DNA of 64,000 bases from Periplaneta americana (lineage: Eukaryota; Arthropoda; Insecta; Blattodea; Blattidae): assembly GCF_040183065.1 (NCBI RefSeq), contig NC_091121.1:42210287-42274286 (forward strand). Direction: 5' to 3'. Made by a program: the position numbers and the translations under genes. Of the stretch, positions 1-11,489 are shown in pieces. The stretch's first letter is position 1, and each line of letters starts with the position of its first letter. The notes beneath the pieces are model-generated. The model was given only the letters and a program-made list of their open reading frames with translations. It searched no databases and was not told where the DNA came from.

Positions 1-446
1 TCAAAACAAGAGGCGTGGAATGCTTACTGCAGGTGTTATGCTCCTCAATGACAATGCTCGTCCACATACGGCTCGGCGTACAGCAGCTATTTTGACGGAA
101 TTTGGCTGGGAGTTGTTTGATCAACCACCCTACAGTCCTGATCTTGCTCCCAGCGATTTTCACGTTTTCTTGCACCTCAAGAAATTCCTGTCCTCCGGTG
201 AGCGTTTTGGCAACGACGAAGAGCTGAAGACGTCTGTCACACGCTGGTTCCATTCACAGACGGCAGAGTTCTACGACAGAGGGATACAAAAGTTGATTCC
301 ACGATACAAGTATCTCAATTCTGATGGTGGCTATGTTGAAAAATAGCTGAAACATTGCTGTACCTGTTGCCAATAAATGTTTTCCTGAAAGTGTGTTTTC
401 TTTTTTTTTTTTTTAATAGGGAGACTTACTTTCTGGATGCGCCTCG
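1..446 (+). mobile_element. mariner element, 3' part, cut by the window edge
   Basis: The element runs off the left edge. It holds the C-terminal transposase reading frame, a short 3' untranslated stretch with a T-rich run at about 400-415, and a likely 3' terminal repeat at about 421-446 (gagacttactttctggatgc followed by gcctcg). A TA dinucleotide at 447-448 is the expected target site. The 5' half lies outside the window, so the opposite terminal repeat cannot be checked. Confidence 0.85.
2..346 (+). CDS. mariner transposase, C-terminal part (partial)
   Basis: The protein would cut and paste the mariner element in the nucleus. The frame is open from base 2, upstream of the first internal Met at 20, to a TAG at 344-346, so the start lies outside the window. 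LLNDNARPHTA carries the second catalytic Asp and YSPDLAPSDFHVF the third. Exactly 34 residues separate them, which is the D34D spacing diagnostic of mariner as opposed to Tc1 (D34E). The C-terminal tail (W-F, YDRGIQKLIPRYKYL, NSDGGYVEK) also fits the family. No stop or frameshift is visible in the part present, so this copy may be young. The first Asp and the DNA-binding domain lie outside the window and were not assessed. Confidence 0.93.
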   Translation, partial: QNKRRGMLTAGVMLLNDNARPHTARRTAAILTEFGWELFDQPPYSPDLAPSDFHVFLHLKKFLSSGERFGNDEELKTSVTRWFHSQTAEFYDRGIQKLIPRYKYLNSDGGYVEK

Positions 447-569
447 TAGTTTTCATTTTTTCCCTCGTCTCCCTAATGTCCACGTTTGTGTTCCATTAGT
501 AATATACTTTGTACTAATGTACTAATTTTTTTTATTTTGTTCAAAATGTTTCTACTAATATCTACAAAT

Positions 570-1150
570 GCAAATAGAAATATTCTTTATTGGCCAGACA
601 TGCATGATACATGTATAGCATTGCCAAATTGTGTAAGGTAGAAATTAAAAATACAATTTCATTTATAGAAATTATTAGCACAATCATAACAATCTTGTAA
701 TAATTAGCGGACAATTATAAATCTTAACTGACATATAAACCTACAAGAAATGATTTTGTATTGTTAATGTAGAATACTGTCTAGTACAATCTGTGTGTAA
801 TAGAAATAGAAACATTACCTCAACATGTAACAGACAATGCAAAATTATATATTGATGGCTGGCCGACAATCCCTGACAATAAGAGGTTACAATGTACCCT
901 GAAGTCAAAGTAAAAATTAATTCGAATTGCTATTTCAAGGCTAAAAGGCTACGAATGTAAGCATAACATATTGGGATTAACACATTTCTGTTCACACAAT
1001 TTTGTAACCTACGTAACAGAAAGCACGTCCAGATATTTTTTTTGAAAATGAATTTAGGCTACTTGTTCCTCGACCCCTAATTTTGATCCGAAATACTTAA
1101 ATTTACTAATTGTCTTAATTTCCTCGTTCTCAATCTGCAGTTTTTTAATC
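570..1150 (-). pseudogene. Decayed LINE fragment (tentative)
   Basis: On the minus strand, 1140-1040 translates to a stretch containing ENEEIKTISKFKYFGSKLG, which resembles the 'FKYLG' segment that follows the RT domain in many non-LTR elements. The other end (about 575-680) has a 'ctttattggccagaca' motif like the 3' ends of jockey-type copies elsewhere in this window. The region between is full of stops. The boundaries and family are inference. Confidence 0.35.
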
Positions 1151-1198
1151 AATATTGATCTTCAATGATAAATATTGAGTTTAATTGAAATTGATAAA

Positions 1199-1232
<34 letters not shown>
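1199..1232. repeat. (TAA)n microsatellite
   Basis: About eleven consecutive TAA/AAT triplets, preceded by a short A run. Confidence 0.95.
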
Positions 1233-1233
<1 letters not shown>

Positions 1234-2204
1234 ATTCACATTACGTAAGCATTTAGAACAAATTGAGAATGAAGTGACACAGGTTTCTGCTATCATTTTC
1301 TAAGAAAGACACATTTTACAACGGTGTGCCTACCGGTGCAAGTGGCTTTGGTCTCTCGGGTGCTCATCGATTTGCGAATTCGAGCGGTGCACCTTGTTGT
1401 GCTCGTGTGATTCGGGAGGGGGTTCTGTCATCGCGGGAGTGCTGTGAGTAATGAGGGAGCATATGTACGCTGGTGTAATAACTTTTGATTTGATAGATCA
1501 TATGTAATCAAATTTGGCAGTAGGGCAGATGATCAATGCGTGGTCTGTGCGCCATAAATTTCGACTCCATGGCGGCACCTGCAGGGGGGATGTCCCCGCC
1601 TGTCGATTTGAACAAGTTTTGGTTATTCAGAATCATGGGGGCTGTTATAGTTTTTAACGTGCGTTCCAATTTGTAATTCGATGCATCAGATGCGCTCACC
1701 TGGCAGGCATACCATTCAGCAGCTTTAGCTACTATTAATCAGTGATTAAAATGCTTAAATTACTCTGAAATAATAACGATTATAATTATTAATTAATAAT
1801 AACAAAAATATACAATTTACCACATCATTGGAGGTATTAAAACGAAATAATATAATATAAAAACGGCAGCTACCCAAACAATAAAACATTACACTGCAAT
1901 TCTATAGGAAAGATTAAAATAGATATGGTCCATAACCAATATGTTTTGTTTGAAATACAGGGGTTTTCAAAAGTAACAGGTAACTTTATTACTCATATTT
2001 TCTAAAAAAAATTCTTAAAAATTCTGACATTGGCTTATTACTGGCTGCTACTAGTTGAAAAGTGTCATGAATTGAATCGGTCGGAAGTTTTTGTAATTTT
2101 TCAGGAGAAGGAAAAAAATTATATCGTGAAGAAAACCAAGTAAATTTATTGAATGCTTTTGTTAAGCTGTAGAATAATTCCCTAGCCTATGTGTCAGTCT
2201 CTTA
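1233..2204. other. No recognisable gene
   Basis: AT-rich sequence. A GC-richer patch at about 1330-1720 holds a 63-codon minus-strand ORF with no recognisable motif. A 'tacaggggttttcaaaag' string at about 1958 resembles a Tc1/IS630-type terminus but has no partner. Confidence 0.5.
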
Positions 2205-2645
2205 TTAGACCGGTCTGTTATAGGGAGCAACTCGAGACCAAGTAGCCTGGGCAGGTAGATTACGCAGACGTTTGGAGGAAATAGGCATGCGATTTATAAT
2301 CGGGGAAGATTTCAAGAACAAGCGAAATGTCTGGTGGAAAGTGAAGAAACGCCTGAAGGATACAGACAGGCAAATAACAGAAGGAGAATGCAGGGATAAG
2401 GTTGCTCTGGAGATCCAATCGATGATCAAAACGAATTGGGGAACCGAGTTATACCTCTATGGAGAAAGCAGAGAAGGCATACTGGGCTTAACCTAGTTTC
2501 GTCTAGGAGCTTGGAGGGCACTTAAAATCGTCAACTAAGAGGGGTCGAGAATATGTCCTCTTTGCGGTAGAGGCAAGACATCACATCATATTTTATCGGA
2601 ATGTGAAGCCACAGAAGCTCCGAGGAAATGATTCCTGCCAGAGTC
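2205..2645 (+). pseudogene. LINE ORF2 C-terminal fragment with CPLCG zinc motif
   Basis: The frame read through 2218-2496 gives WAGRLRRRLEEIGMRF and NVWWKVKKRLKDTDRQ, and ends in TAG. Beyond the stop the reading continues as FRLGAWRALKIVN, then ICPLCG and HHILSEC, and dies at about 2640. The order 'R-GAW...KIVN...CPLCG...H-IL--C' matches the minus-strand copy at 3.8-4.2 kb, so both belong to one LINE family whose ORF ends in a zinc-knuckle-like motif. This copy has stops after GILGLT, after KIVN and after the Cys/His motif. It has lost its RT domain and 3' end. Confidence 0.75.
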
Positions 2646-2967
2646 CTTCATTACATCTAGCCACAATAGAAATAAAATTCATTGCTTCATACATATTAAA
2701 AACATATTTAAAAAAATTGACTTAATGCTTTCTAGCTCCGTGGTTGCTACTTACACTTCATAAATGCTTTACATATTTAAATATTACCGGTACATGATAT
2801 TTTAGTTATATTTATTTGTAACAAATACCACCTACATTCAATGAAAAGATTATTATAGATTACAACTTCTCTTATGATATAGCAAAAAACAAGCTAAGTA
2901 GAGTAAAGTAGGGTAAAAAACACAAAATCACTCTTATGATTCGTATTACATTGAAACACAAGATCGC

Positions 2968-3250
2968 GGGTCCACATCTGTGGAGTAACGGTTGGCGCAT
3001 CTAGGAGACGGAAACCCCGAAATAAAATGACCTGGCCCTCCAGATTGAGGGTTTGGTGTTAGGCTAGCTATCTGTCACAGTAAAAAGAATCTTTTTCTAA
3101 CTCTCAATATGAATCTGAAGAAAATGAAAGTGACTAATTTGAAGGCAGCCAAAGACAGAAGTGTCTAAGAGGATTATTGAGAAGGCCAAAATTTTCAATT
3201 TTGAAGTTGTGGTGCCTCAGGATGATGATGAAATAAAAAATGTCTAATTT
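2968..3250 (+). repeat. Chimeric repeat: SINE-A head joined to RTE-like LINE sequence
   Basis: Bases 2968-3005 match the tRNA-derived head of SINE family A (tccacatctgtggagtaacg). After 3010 the sequence instead resembles a LINE 5' leader: 'gacctggccctccag', then a Met-Asn-Leu-Lys start. I see no full SINE body or B box here. The join could be a composite element or two insertions; which one is inference. Confidence 0.4.
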
Positions 3251-3548
3251 TGACGTAATGCCTTACAGCTCCAATCGATTCAATTATTCTCACGATATAA
3301 GTACAGGAAGTGCACTGGACAAGCAAACATAGTTTCGCCACCTTCAACCCAGCAGTGAATTAAACACTCAGCGCAACTGAATTAAATAAGAATGTTATTG
3401 ATAAGAAGATAAATTAATCCAGTAAAAACATAATTCTCATTCTAATTCAATAGAAATTAAATACCAAGATCACTTTAACCCATCTCTTTAACAATTTAAC
3501 AGATGCAATTGCAGTTAACCTCAAGCTAATTCAATAACTAAAATTAGA

Positions 3549-4183
3549 TAGAGGGATTCATTGAGTAGGCCTACTATTATACATACAGATGTTATATTAT
3601 CATAATTATCTTTTAAATCCAATGCACGGGTCTTCTGACCGTACGTGCTTTGTACCTAAAACAAGTTCTACTTTGTAGGTTTCACCCCCCTTACCTACAG
3701 TTACATCTAATCACTCTCCAACAGAACACACATGTTTAAAATAAAAAATGGCACAAACAAAACACATTATATAATATATCCTAACCTAAACAGGCATAAA
3801 AGAGTATTTAATTGAGCATCTCTTCGTCAGTTCCCATCACAAACTTCAACAGCTGGAGTTCTAACCTGCCTCGCCTTCAAGAGGAACAATCCAGTCTTTT
3901 GTTCCCATTCTCTATTCCCCATGAGGTCAAGATATGCAAGAGAACTCCTATTCTGATTTAACATCGAGGCCGGTAGATATTTTTTTCGGATATGTTCCAA
4001 TTCGACACACTGTAGTAAAATATGTGTCCAGGAGTCCTTTTCTCCGCACAGTGGACAAAGGCGCTCTCCTTCTTCGTTGACAATTTTATTACCCTTCCAT
4101 GCCCCAAATCTTAGCCATACTAAACCTGCTCTTCTGTCTTTGTTACAAGAATTTATGTAGTCACACCTCCCACAGTTAAGCAT
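3549..4183 (-). pseudogene. LINE ORF2 C-terminus and 3' UTR (CPLCG family)
   Basis: A 118-codon frame (3827-4183) reads MLNCGRCDY, LVWLRFGAWKGNKIVNEEG, RLCPLCGEKDSWTHILLQC and ELEHIRKKYLPAS, then ends normally. The CPLCG/H/C motif resembles the C-terminal zinc knuckle of several LINE clades. The 3' UTR (3549-3826) contains 'ggtcttctgaccgt', a short hairpin, and is shared with the copy at 45.96-46.48 kb. The copy is 5' truncated just upstream of the Met shown, the usual fate of a LINE. The clade is not assigned. Confidence 0.8.
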
Positions 4184-4189
4184 GCGATC

Positions 4190-4887
4190 TGATTGTAAAT
4201 GTAGTGAGGATTTTTCCGAACATTAGAGCTCAATCTCTTGCCTCTCGATATCAATTAAACGCAAAATTAACAAAGTTGGAAAGCTGAAAGATACCAAATT
4301 TACTCATGATTAGTGAACATGGTTTCCGATGTCAATTGTAAGCTGAACTAATTATCGGCCAAGACGGCAGCTATATTAATGATCTAAATTTTGAAATGAC
4401 AGCCGAAAGAATTAAGTCAAATATTGCCGTTGTCAGCATTACCAGATCTCACACCGACGCAAGATACAAGTTTCCTCATATTTGTTTCTAAAATTTATAA
4501 GCTACCAAGAGAGCTGCTATTAATCCAACCTGCAGGCCTGCACTGGAGTGAGTGAGAGCGAAAAGAGCGACGTTCTGTCTCATGTGGAACCAATAGCAAG
4601 TATTGGGCATTCACGCAGAATCGATAGACATGAATCAACCATAACGGAAACCTAATAAAACTATATATACCATTCTGTCAGATTATAATAAAACGACACA
4701 CACACTCATACCGTTACACTCAATCACACTCAGGATTGCCAAGGAATTACAAAAATAGTCTTGCGAGAACTTTTCACACAAGACTGTAAGCCAATGTCAG
4801 GTAATCCCAGGGTTAATTCTCGGTCTCATCTCACTATTGTCAATTCCACCGACGTCAGATAACTATGCAGTTTATAAATAAGCGGCA
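4190..4887. other. No recognisable gene; possible TATA near 4664
   Basis: Mixed-composition DNA. 'aaactatatataccattctg' at about 4660 is TATA-like and lies about 220 bp before the small ORF at 4888. Nothing else supports a promoter. Confidence 0.35.
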
Positions 4888-5067
4888 ATGAAAGGAATTA
4901 CGTGGTTAGCTCCACTCTTCGCTCGTATTTTTTTTCTCGCGAAAGACCCGGCTCTTAATTTTGTTGTAGACTTAGTGGATCCCGAATCCGTTCTGAAAGT
5001 TATAACAGATGATAAATCCCGTGATCTGTCGCTGTACCGACAGAGCCTACTCGAGTCTCTGGTATAA
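4888..5067 (+). CDS. Unrecognised 59-codon ORF, protein-like composition
   Basis: I do not recognise this protein. The ORF runs from ATG at 4888 to TAA at 5065-5067, with an in-frame TAA ten to twelve bases before the ATG, so the start is forced. It opens with a short hydrophobic stretch (ITWLAPLFARIFFLA) followed by an acidic, balanced region (DPALNFVVDLVDPESVLKVI, then TDDKSRDLSLYRQ). The composition looks coding and is unlike the low-complexity frames around it. The string CTG|GTATAA at the end could be a weak splice donor, in which case this is one exon rather than a complete protein. The longer antisense frame at 4872-5123 looks like its shadow. It could equally be part of an unknown mobile element or chance. 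Confidence 0.35.
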   Translation: MKGITWLAPLFARIFFLAKDPALNFVVDLVDPESVLKVITDDKSRDLSLYRQSLLESLV

Positions 5068-5386
5068 TTAAACTGAGAGTAAATACCGTTTGTTTGGACG
5101 TACACTATTTCTAGCACAAACATTGCTCTCGCCTCGAAAGCAACAGCAGTGAGCCTTAGGGGATGTTTTTGTATACATACGCGATTTTTAATGAAAGCTG
5201 TTGTTTAATTGAGTAGATTTTATGTAATTACAAGTCAGTATGTGTTGCCTCATTTTTTTTGTAAGCACAAGTATGTTTGTAGATACGAAAATAACAAAAT
5301 ATTAATGTTTGTTTGATGTTACTCTCTGAGTATCATGTACAAAAACATGACGGATTCTTAATACAATAGTCACCATTCGAAAATGT

Positions 5387-5388
<2 letters not shown>
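5068..5388. other. No recognisable gene
   Basis: AT-rich sequence with no motif that I recognise. Confidence 0.5.

Positions 5389-5461
<73 letters not shown>
5389..5461. repeat. (AAT)n microsatellite
   Basis: About 23 almost uninterrupted AAT triplets. Confidence 0.97.
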
Positions 5462-5462
<1 letters not shown>

Positions 5463-5484
5463 GTTCACAATGTCAGATTCAGGA

Positions 5485-5990
5485 GATGCATTGTATTGTA
5501 TTTATTTACATTCCATGGTATACAGTTAGGATATGGAACATGTCAAAAAAAATATTAATACTACTACAACGTCCTAATTCATAGTCACAGTCCAGTTGAA
5601 ATATATACAGAAGGATTTTACAATATACGGAAGAATTTTACAATAGCCCATACTAGTACAACACAAGAGTGATACTCAAAATAAGACAGAAATATTCATG
5701 CAGCGTTGTTGAATGTTATAAATTTATCAACAGAGTAGAAGGTGTGAGAAATTAGGTACTTCTTTAATTTTGTCCTAAATAATCTTATGTTTTGAGTTAG
5801 AATTTTTATACCCATAGAGAGGCTATTAAATTTTTTTATTATTATATAAGGCACTCCTTTTGGTAGCACGGTCGATTTGCCGATGGAGTATTGTACTAGT
5901 TTTTTACGAGTGTTTACACGATGAACTGTTGAAACAGTCGCAGGGTTTTCACAATTACATACAAGGAAGTTTATTAATGAAAAAACTATT
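5485..5990 (-). pseudogene. Jockey-like LINE 3' end (ORF2 C-terminus plus 3' UTR)
   Basis: Read on the minus strand, about 5905-5705 is one open frame: VNTRKKLVQYSIGKSTVLP, then NSLSMGIKILTQNIRLFR, FRTKLKKYL and HTFYSVDKF, ending in a normal stop. The order 'hN-R---L-----...G---YN-LP...F---LK-FL---FYSV-EF' is the standard C-terminus of jockey/CR1-type reverse transcriptases. The same YSV-EF ending appears at 31.5 and 33.85 kb. The 3' UTR ends near 5485 in 'aaataaatacaatac'. The copy is heavily 5' truncated. Confidence 0.7.
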
Positions 5991-6170
5991 ATAACAAAAA
6001 ATGGACATTATTTGTAGTTTTTTCATAGACTGCAAGTTACAGATAAATTATTCAAAATTCTAAATGGGTTTGGTTTAACCAGTTTTACAGCAAAATCTAA
6101 CGTAATGACGTTTCAAGATAAAAATCTAAAGAGAAGCGAAATATTAGGCCTAATTAATGACCACAGACAT

Positions 6171-8545
6171 ACCAATTGCTAAAGATTTTTCACTAATTTA
6201 ATATTTGTGGCGGTACTATACACAGACTACCAATTTCTAAAGATTTTTCACTAATTTTATACTTGTGACGGTACTATACACAGATATATTAATTTCTAAA
6301 GATTTTTCACTAATTTTATATTTATGGCGGTACTATACACAGACATATCAATTTCTAAAGATTTTTCACTAATTTTATATTTGTGGCGGTACTATACACA
6401 GACTACCAAATTCTAAAAATTTTTCACTAATTTTATATTTATGGCGGTACTATACACAGACATATCAATTTCTAAAGATTTTTCACAAATTTTATATTTG
6501 TGGCGGTACTATACACAGACTACCAATTTCTAAATATTTTTCACTAATTTTATATTTATGGCGGTACTATACACAGACTACCAATTTCTAAATATTTTTC
6601 ACTAATTTTATATTTATGGCGGTACTATACACAGACATATCAAGTTCTAAATATTTTTCACTAATTTTATATTTGTGGCGGTACTATACACAGACTACCA
6701 ATTTCTAAATATTTTTCACTAATTTTATATTTATGGCGGTACTATACACAGACTACCAATTTCTAAATATTTTTCACTAATTTTATATTTGTGGCGGTAC
6801 TATACACAGACTACCAATTTCTAAATATTTTTCACTAATTTTATATTTATGGCGGTACTATACACAGACTACCAAATTCTAAATATTTTTCACTAATTTT
6901 ATATTTATGGCGGTACTATACATAGACTACCAATTTCTAAATATTTTTCACTAATTTTATATTTGTGGCGGTACTGTACACAGACTACCAATTTGTAAAG
7001 ATTTTTCACTAATTTTATATTTATGGCGGTACTATACACAGACTACCAATTTATAAAGATTTTTCACTAATTTTATATTTATGGCGGTACTATACACAGA
7101 CATATCAAGTTCTAAATATTTTTCACTAATTTTATATTTGTGGCGGTACTATACACAGACTACCAATTTCTAAAGATTTTTCACTAATTCTATATTTATG
7201 GCGGTACTATAGACAGACTACCAATTTCTAAATATTTTTCACTAATTTTATATTTGTGGCGGTACTATACACAGACTACCAATTTCTCAAGATTTTTCAC
7301 TAATTTTATATTTATGGCGGTACTATACACAGACATATCAAGTTCTAAATATTTTTCATTAATTTTATATTTGTGGCGGTACTATACACAGACTACCAGT
7401 TTCTAAAGATTTTTCACTAATTTTATATTTATGGCGGTATATACACAGACTACCAATTTCTAAAGATTTTTCACTAATTTTATATTTATGGCGGTACTAT
7501 ACACAGACATATCAAGTTCTAAATATTTTTCACTAATTTTATATTTGTGGCGGTACTATACACAGACTACCAATTTCTAAAGATTTTTCACTAATTTTAT
7601 ATTTATGGCGGTACTATACACAGACTACCAATTTCTAAATATTTTTCACTAATTTTATATTTATGGCGGTACTATACACAGACTACCAATTTCTAAATAT
7701 TTTTCACTAATTTTATATTTATGGCGGAACTATACACATACTACCAATTTCTAAAGATTTTTCACTAATTTTATATTTATGGCGGTACTATACACAGACT
7801 ACCAATTTGTAAAGATTTTTCACTAATTTTATATTTATGGCGGTACTATACACAGACTACCAATTTATAAAGATTTTTCACTAATTTTATATTTGTGGCG
7901 GTACTATACACAGACTACCAATTTATAAAGATTTTTCACTAATTTTATATTTGTGGCGGTACTATAGACAGACTACCAATTTATAAAGATTTATCACTAA
8001 TTTTATATTTGTGGCGGTACTATACACAGACTACCAATTTCTAAAGATTTTTCACTAATTTTATATTTGTGGCGGTACTATACACAGACTACCAATTTAT
8101 AAAGATTTTTCACTAATTGTATATTTATGGCGGTACTATACACAGACTACTAATTTCTAAAGATTTTTCACTAATTTTATATTTGTGGCGGTACTATACA
8201 CAGACATATCATGTTCTAAATATTTTTCACTAATTTTATATTTGTGGCGGTACTATACACAGACTACCAATTTCTAAAGATTTTTCACTAATTTTATATT
8301 TACGGCGGTACTATCCACAGACATATCAATTTCTAAAGATTTTTCACTAATTTTATATTTACGGCGGTACTATCCACAGACATACCAATTATTCAAGATT
8401 TTGCATTAATTTTATATTTGTGGCGGTACTATACACAGACTACTAATTTATAAAGATTTTTCACTAATTTTATATTTGTGGCGGTACTATACACAGACAT
8501 ACCAATTTCTAAAGATTTTTCTCTAATTTTATATTTGTGGCTGTG
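6171..8545. repeat. Minisatellite, ~41 tandem units of 58/59 bp
   Basis: Head-to-tail units share the blocks 'ggcggtactatacacaga', 'tttttcactaattttatatt' and 'tctaaagat'. Units with 'ctaccaa' after 'acaga' are 58 bp; units with 'catatcaa' are 59 bp. Further switches are aagat/aatat and atttgtgg/atttatgg. The 'catatcaag' units pair with 'ctaaatat' and are followed by 'atttgtgg', so variants are linked inside units. The first unit (from 6171) and the last three (from about 8385) are the most diverged, as expected at the edges of an array maintained by unequal exchange. No ORF, dyad or coding potential is evident. The array is strongly AT-rich. Confidence 0.97.
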
Positions 8546-9419
8546 CTGCAATGTAGCACTGATTTATATGGTACGTGTCTTTTCTAAATTGTAGATCATG
8601 TAGACCTATAGCGTAAGAAGTACTGTGTTATTTTGAGGACTTTTCTTTATAACGAAGTTCGTTTTTCGCCTGTTGCTGAAACATTACAGAAAACACGTAA
8701 TGGCATTAATTATATCAAATCTTCCATTTATTACAATAAGGCACAACGGTGGTATCTGAACTCCCTTAGCAGTATATTTCACTGTGTACTGATGTGAGAG
8801 ATATTGAAATGTAGAAATAACCTCATGACGTAGGTGTCACATGTTTCGAGCTATAGTCGGTCATGGAAAAGTCAACTAGTCTTCACAATACAACCCCTAC
8901 ATATACTTCAGAGACTCCAATGGCTGTGTAAAAGGACCTGTACGAAGACTCAAAAACACAGAGTGGAGACGCCAAAAGGAAGCAAGAGAGAAATTCTGAG
9001 AAGTTTCCTCACACCCAGCTCCAGGGATGGGACTGTCAAAAGGATGTAAATGTAATACAGAAATGAGATTTCTAACATCATCTGTGGGGTGCACGCATTT
9101 AGAAGGAGCAGGGACTGAATTGAAAGCAGTGGCGGATTGTGAGCGATATTCAGGGCAACCAATGCAAATCAGGCAAGAATATGAAAACTTGTTTATGCTA
9201 TAAAGGTATTTGAATTTTTATAAAAAAAAAGTAGATCATTATACATTGTAGTTTATTCACTATAAGCAGTGAGCTGTTCAGGGACATTGGAGTCATTTCA
9301 TATTTACACACGGTTTAATACAAAAATGAAAAAGGTCGTTCTCAGCCGTCACTCACTTATCATGCTGGTCGTTGAAGTTGTAGTTCACGCGTGCATATCC
9401 AATCTAGGGCGATAGATTT
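8546..9419. other. No recognisable gene
   Basis: A small GC-richer patch at 8830-9090 holds overlapping 65-71-codon frames on both strands with no motif. I treat them as chance. Confidence 0.5.
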
Positions 9420-9678
9420 TTATTTATTTTAGTAGGTTATTTTACGCCGTTTTATCAACATCTAAGGTTATTTAGCGTCTGAATGAGATGAAGGTGATAA
9501 TGCCGGTGAAATGAGTCCAGGGTCCAGCACCGAATGTTACCCAGCATTTTCTCATATTGGGTTGAGGGAAAACCCCGGAAAAACCAGGTAACTTGCCCCG
9601 AACGGGAATCGAACCCGAGCCACCTGGTTTCGCGGCCAGACGCGCTGACCGTTACTCCACAGGTGTGGATTCCAGGAT
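9420..9678 (-). mobile_element. SINE family A, near full length
   Basis: A tRNA-derived SINE. On the minus strand the head begins about 9670 with an A-box-like 'gagtaacggtcagcgcgtct' and has a B box 'ggttcgattcccgtt'. The body carries 'ggttttcc', 'ctcaaccc' and 'gcgtaaaataacc' and ends in an A/T-rich tail near 9420. The 9-bp direct repeat gatagattt at 9411-9419 and 9679-9687 is a plausible target-site duplication. Other copies lie at 25.0, 47.1 and 48.3 kb. The tRNA-like head is not a real tRNA gene. Confidence 0.9.
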
Positions 9679-9687
9679 GATAGATTT

Positions 9688-10490
9688 GAAAAAGAGCGAT
9701 CACATGCTAAACATAATTTCCTCCTGGTACAAGTAACTTAACTGCATTAATCTTATTTATAGTTGATAGTTCTTTCGTCTTTTTGCCCAGAAAAATTTTC
9801 TTAAATTTCTTAAATGGGGCAGTGTGAACAAAGTGAGATAAGTGGCCTTTAGGTCAAAAGATGACATAAAAGTTGAATCCCGAAACCCCTTGCAAAGACG
9901 TGAACTCGTCTATCTTATAGCTTATACTTCCTTCTTTCTCTCACATTAATTGAATGATTGATTCCACACAACATTCACGGAGAATGTGTATAAGGCTTAT
10001 ATATACTGTGTGTTTTTGTGGAAATTTAACATTGCCATAAGAAATCTGTCTATAAAAAAATGAGGAAATAATTTAAATCATTGGATCATGTTTATATTAG
10101 CAGGCTTTGATAATTAATTTTTAAAATAATGGAACGTCATTTATGGTTGCTAAGTTAAGGGACACTAAGACTGAGTTTTGAAACTTTTACAGTTTTAATC
10201 CGATTTATTTCATTGTTTAACTGTTTTTCAGATGCATTAAGAATAATTATGACGTGTGCAAATTTGAGCTCAATTCTACTACTAGCTTCAAAGTTAATTT
10301 TATTTTAAGTGTACGAATTAGTGATATAATTAAAATGTTCCATGAAATTACATTTAAATAAAGAAGTTAATATTTTTTTCATAAGGACCCCGATTCACGA
10401 GCAATACTTTAACCTTGAGAAATTCTTGATATCTAGTCTAGTTTAGACAGTAAATTTTTTAAAATTAGACATTTATTTATAGTTTTGATT
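9688..10490. other. No recognisable gene
   Basis: Unique-looking AT-rich DNA without motifs. Confidence 0.5.
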
Positions 10491-10491
10491 T

Positions 10492-10493
10492 AC

Positions 10494-10575
<82 letters not shown>

Positions 10576-10583
10576 TAATAATT
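10492..10583. repeat. (TAA)n microsatellite, interrupted by TGA
   Basis: About 30 triplets, with two ATG/TGA interruptions near 10550. Confidence 0.96.
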
Positions 10584-10914
10584 TTAGCTCCTAATTTTCA
10601 AGATATTTAACATTTCTCAACGTTAGATCTCAGATAATACATGCGTGGACATGTATGAATATTTTTATTGGATTTCATTAAAACTGCATGCATATGGAGG
10701 ATTTTGAACATCAAAACTGTGGTTTGTAGAAAACACAATTTTGTGAAAAAAGATACAATACTGACGTATGAAGCAGGCCTATATTAAAATAGCTCCTGGA
10801 CCTCAAAGGAGACGTAGAGGCAAGACACATCTTACTATCAACTTTCTAAGTGTCCAAGGAATATTTTCAAAAAAAAAAAAAATGAAACCTCAGTCCTAGT
10901 GTCCTTTATTTTCT

Positions 10915-10998
10915 CTAAATGGGTTGAGGAAAATCCCGGAAAAAAAACCTCAACCAGGTAACTTGTCCCAACCAGGATTTCAACCCGGGGCCTTGAGT
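10915..10998 (-). repeat. SINE family A fragment
   Basis: Contains 'gggttgaggaaaatcccgga', 'cctcaaccaggtaacttg' and the inverted B box 'ggatttcaacccgggg'. Only the middle of the element survives. Confidence 0.7.
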
Positions 10999-10999
10999 A

Positions 11000-11489
11000 T
11001 TATTGATGCCATTTATTCATTATATTAATTTAATGTTAGGCGCATTTCACAGGAAACGGCGATATTATATCATTACGGGTAAGATGTCGAACGTCAACTA
11101 CTTAACAAAGACTTCACAAATATCATTACGAATCGTAAGTGGTAATAAAGTCACATTGAATGGGAGTTCCTATTTTAAAATTACTTACGGTGTACTATAA
11201 CAGCAAAATAATTATTTCATACAGTACTAAAACATCCGGTATGTATACTGCTTGATGCTGTTATAAAATGATTATATACATCTATATGTAACTTTTAAAT
11301 GCAGTGCTAAGCAAAATACAAAGGAAATAACCAGACAACAATAATAAAAGAATAGAAGCGTAATTTAAAACACCTGGTGTGTTTTGTGTTTAAAATTACT
11401 CGTGTAAGAATATCAGGTTACAGCCTAATTCAGCAGAAAATCTGTTTACGCTGATTATACCAAATTCAGGAGTAATCGCAGAGTTTATG
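11000..11489. other. No recognisable gene
   Basis: Includes a 65-codon frame (11003-11200) without motifs. Confidence 0.45.

Noticed and set aside
6171..8545. CRISPR-like array
   Set aside because: Units are contiguous and differ only by point changes; there are no unique spacers, and the context is eukaryotic.
8834..9162. Opposing frames of 65-71 codons
   Set aside because: They overlap on both strands in the same patch, no motif, nothing to choose between them.
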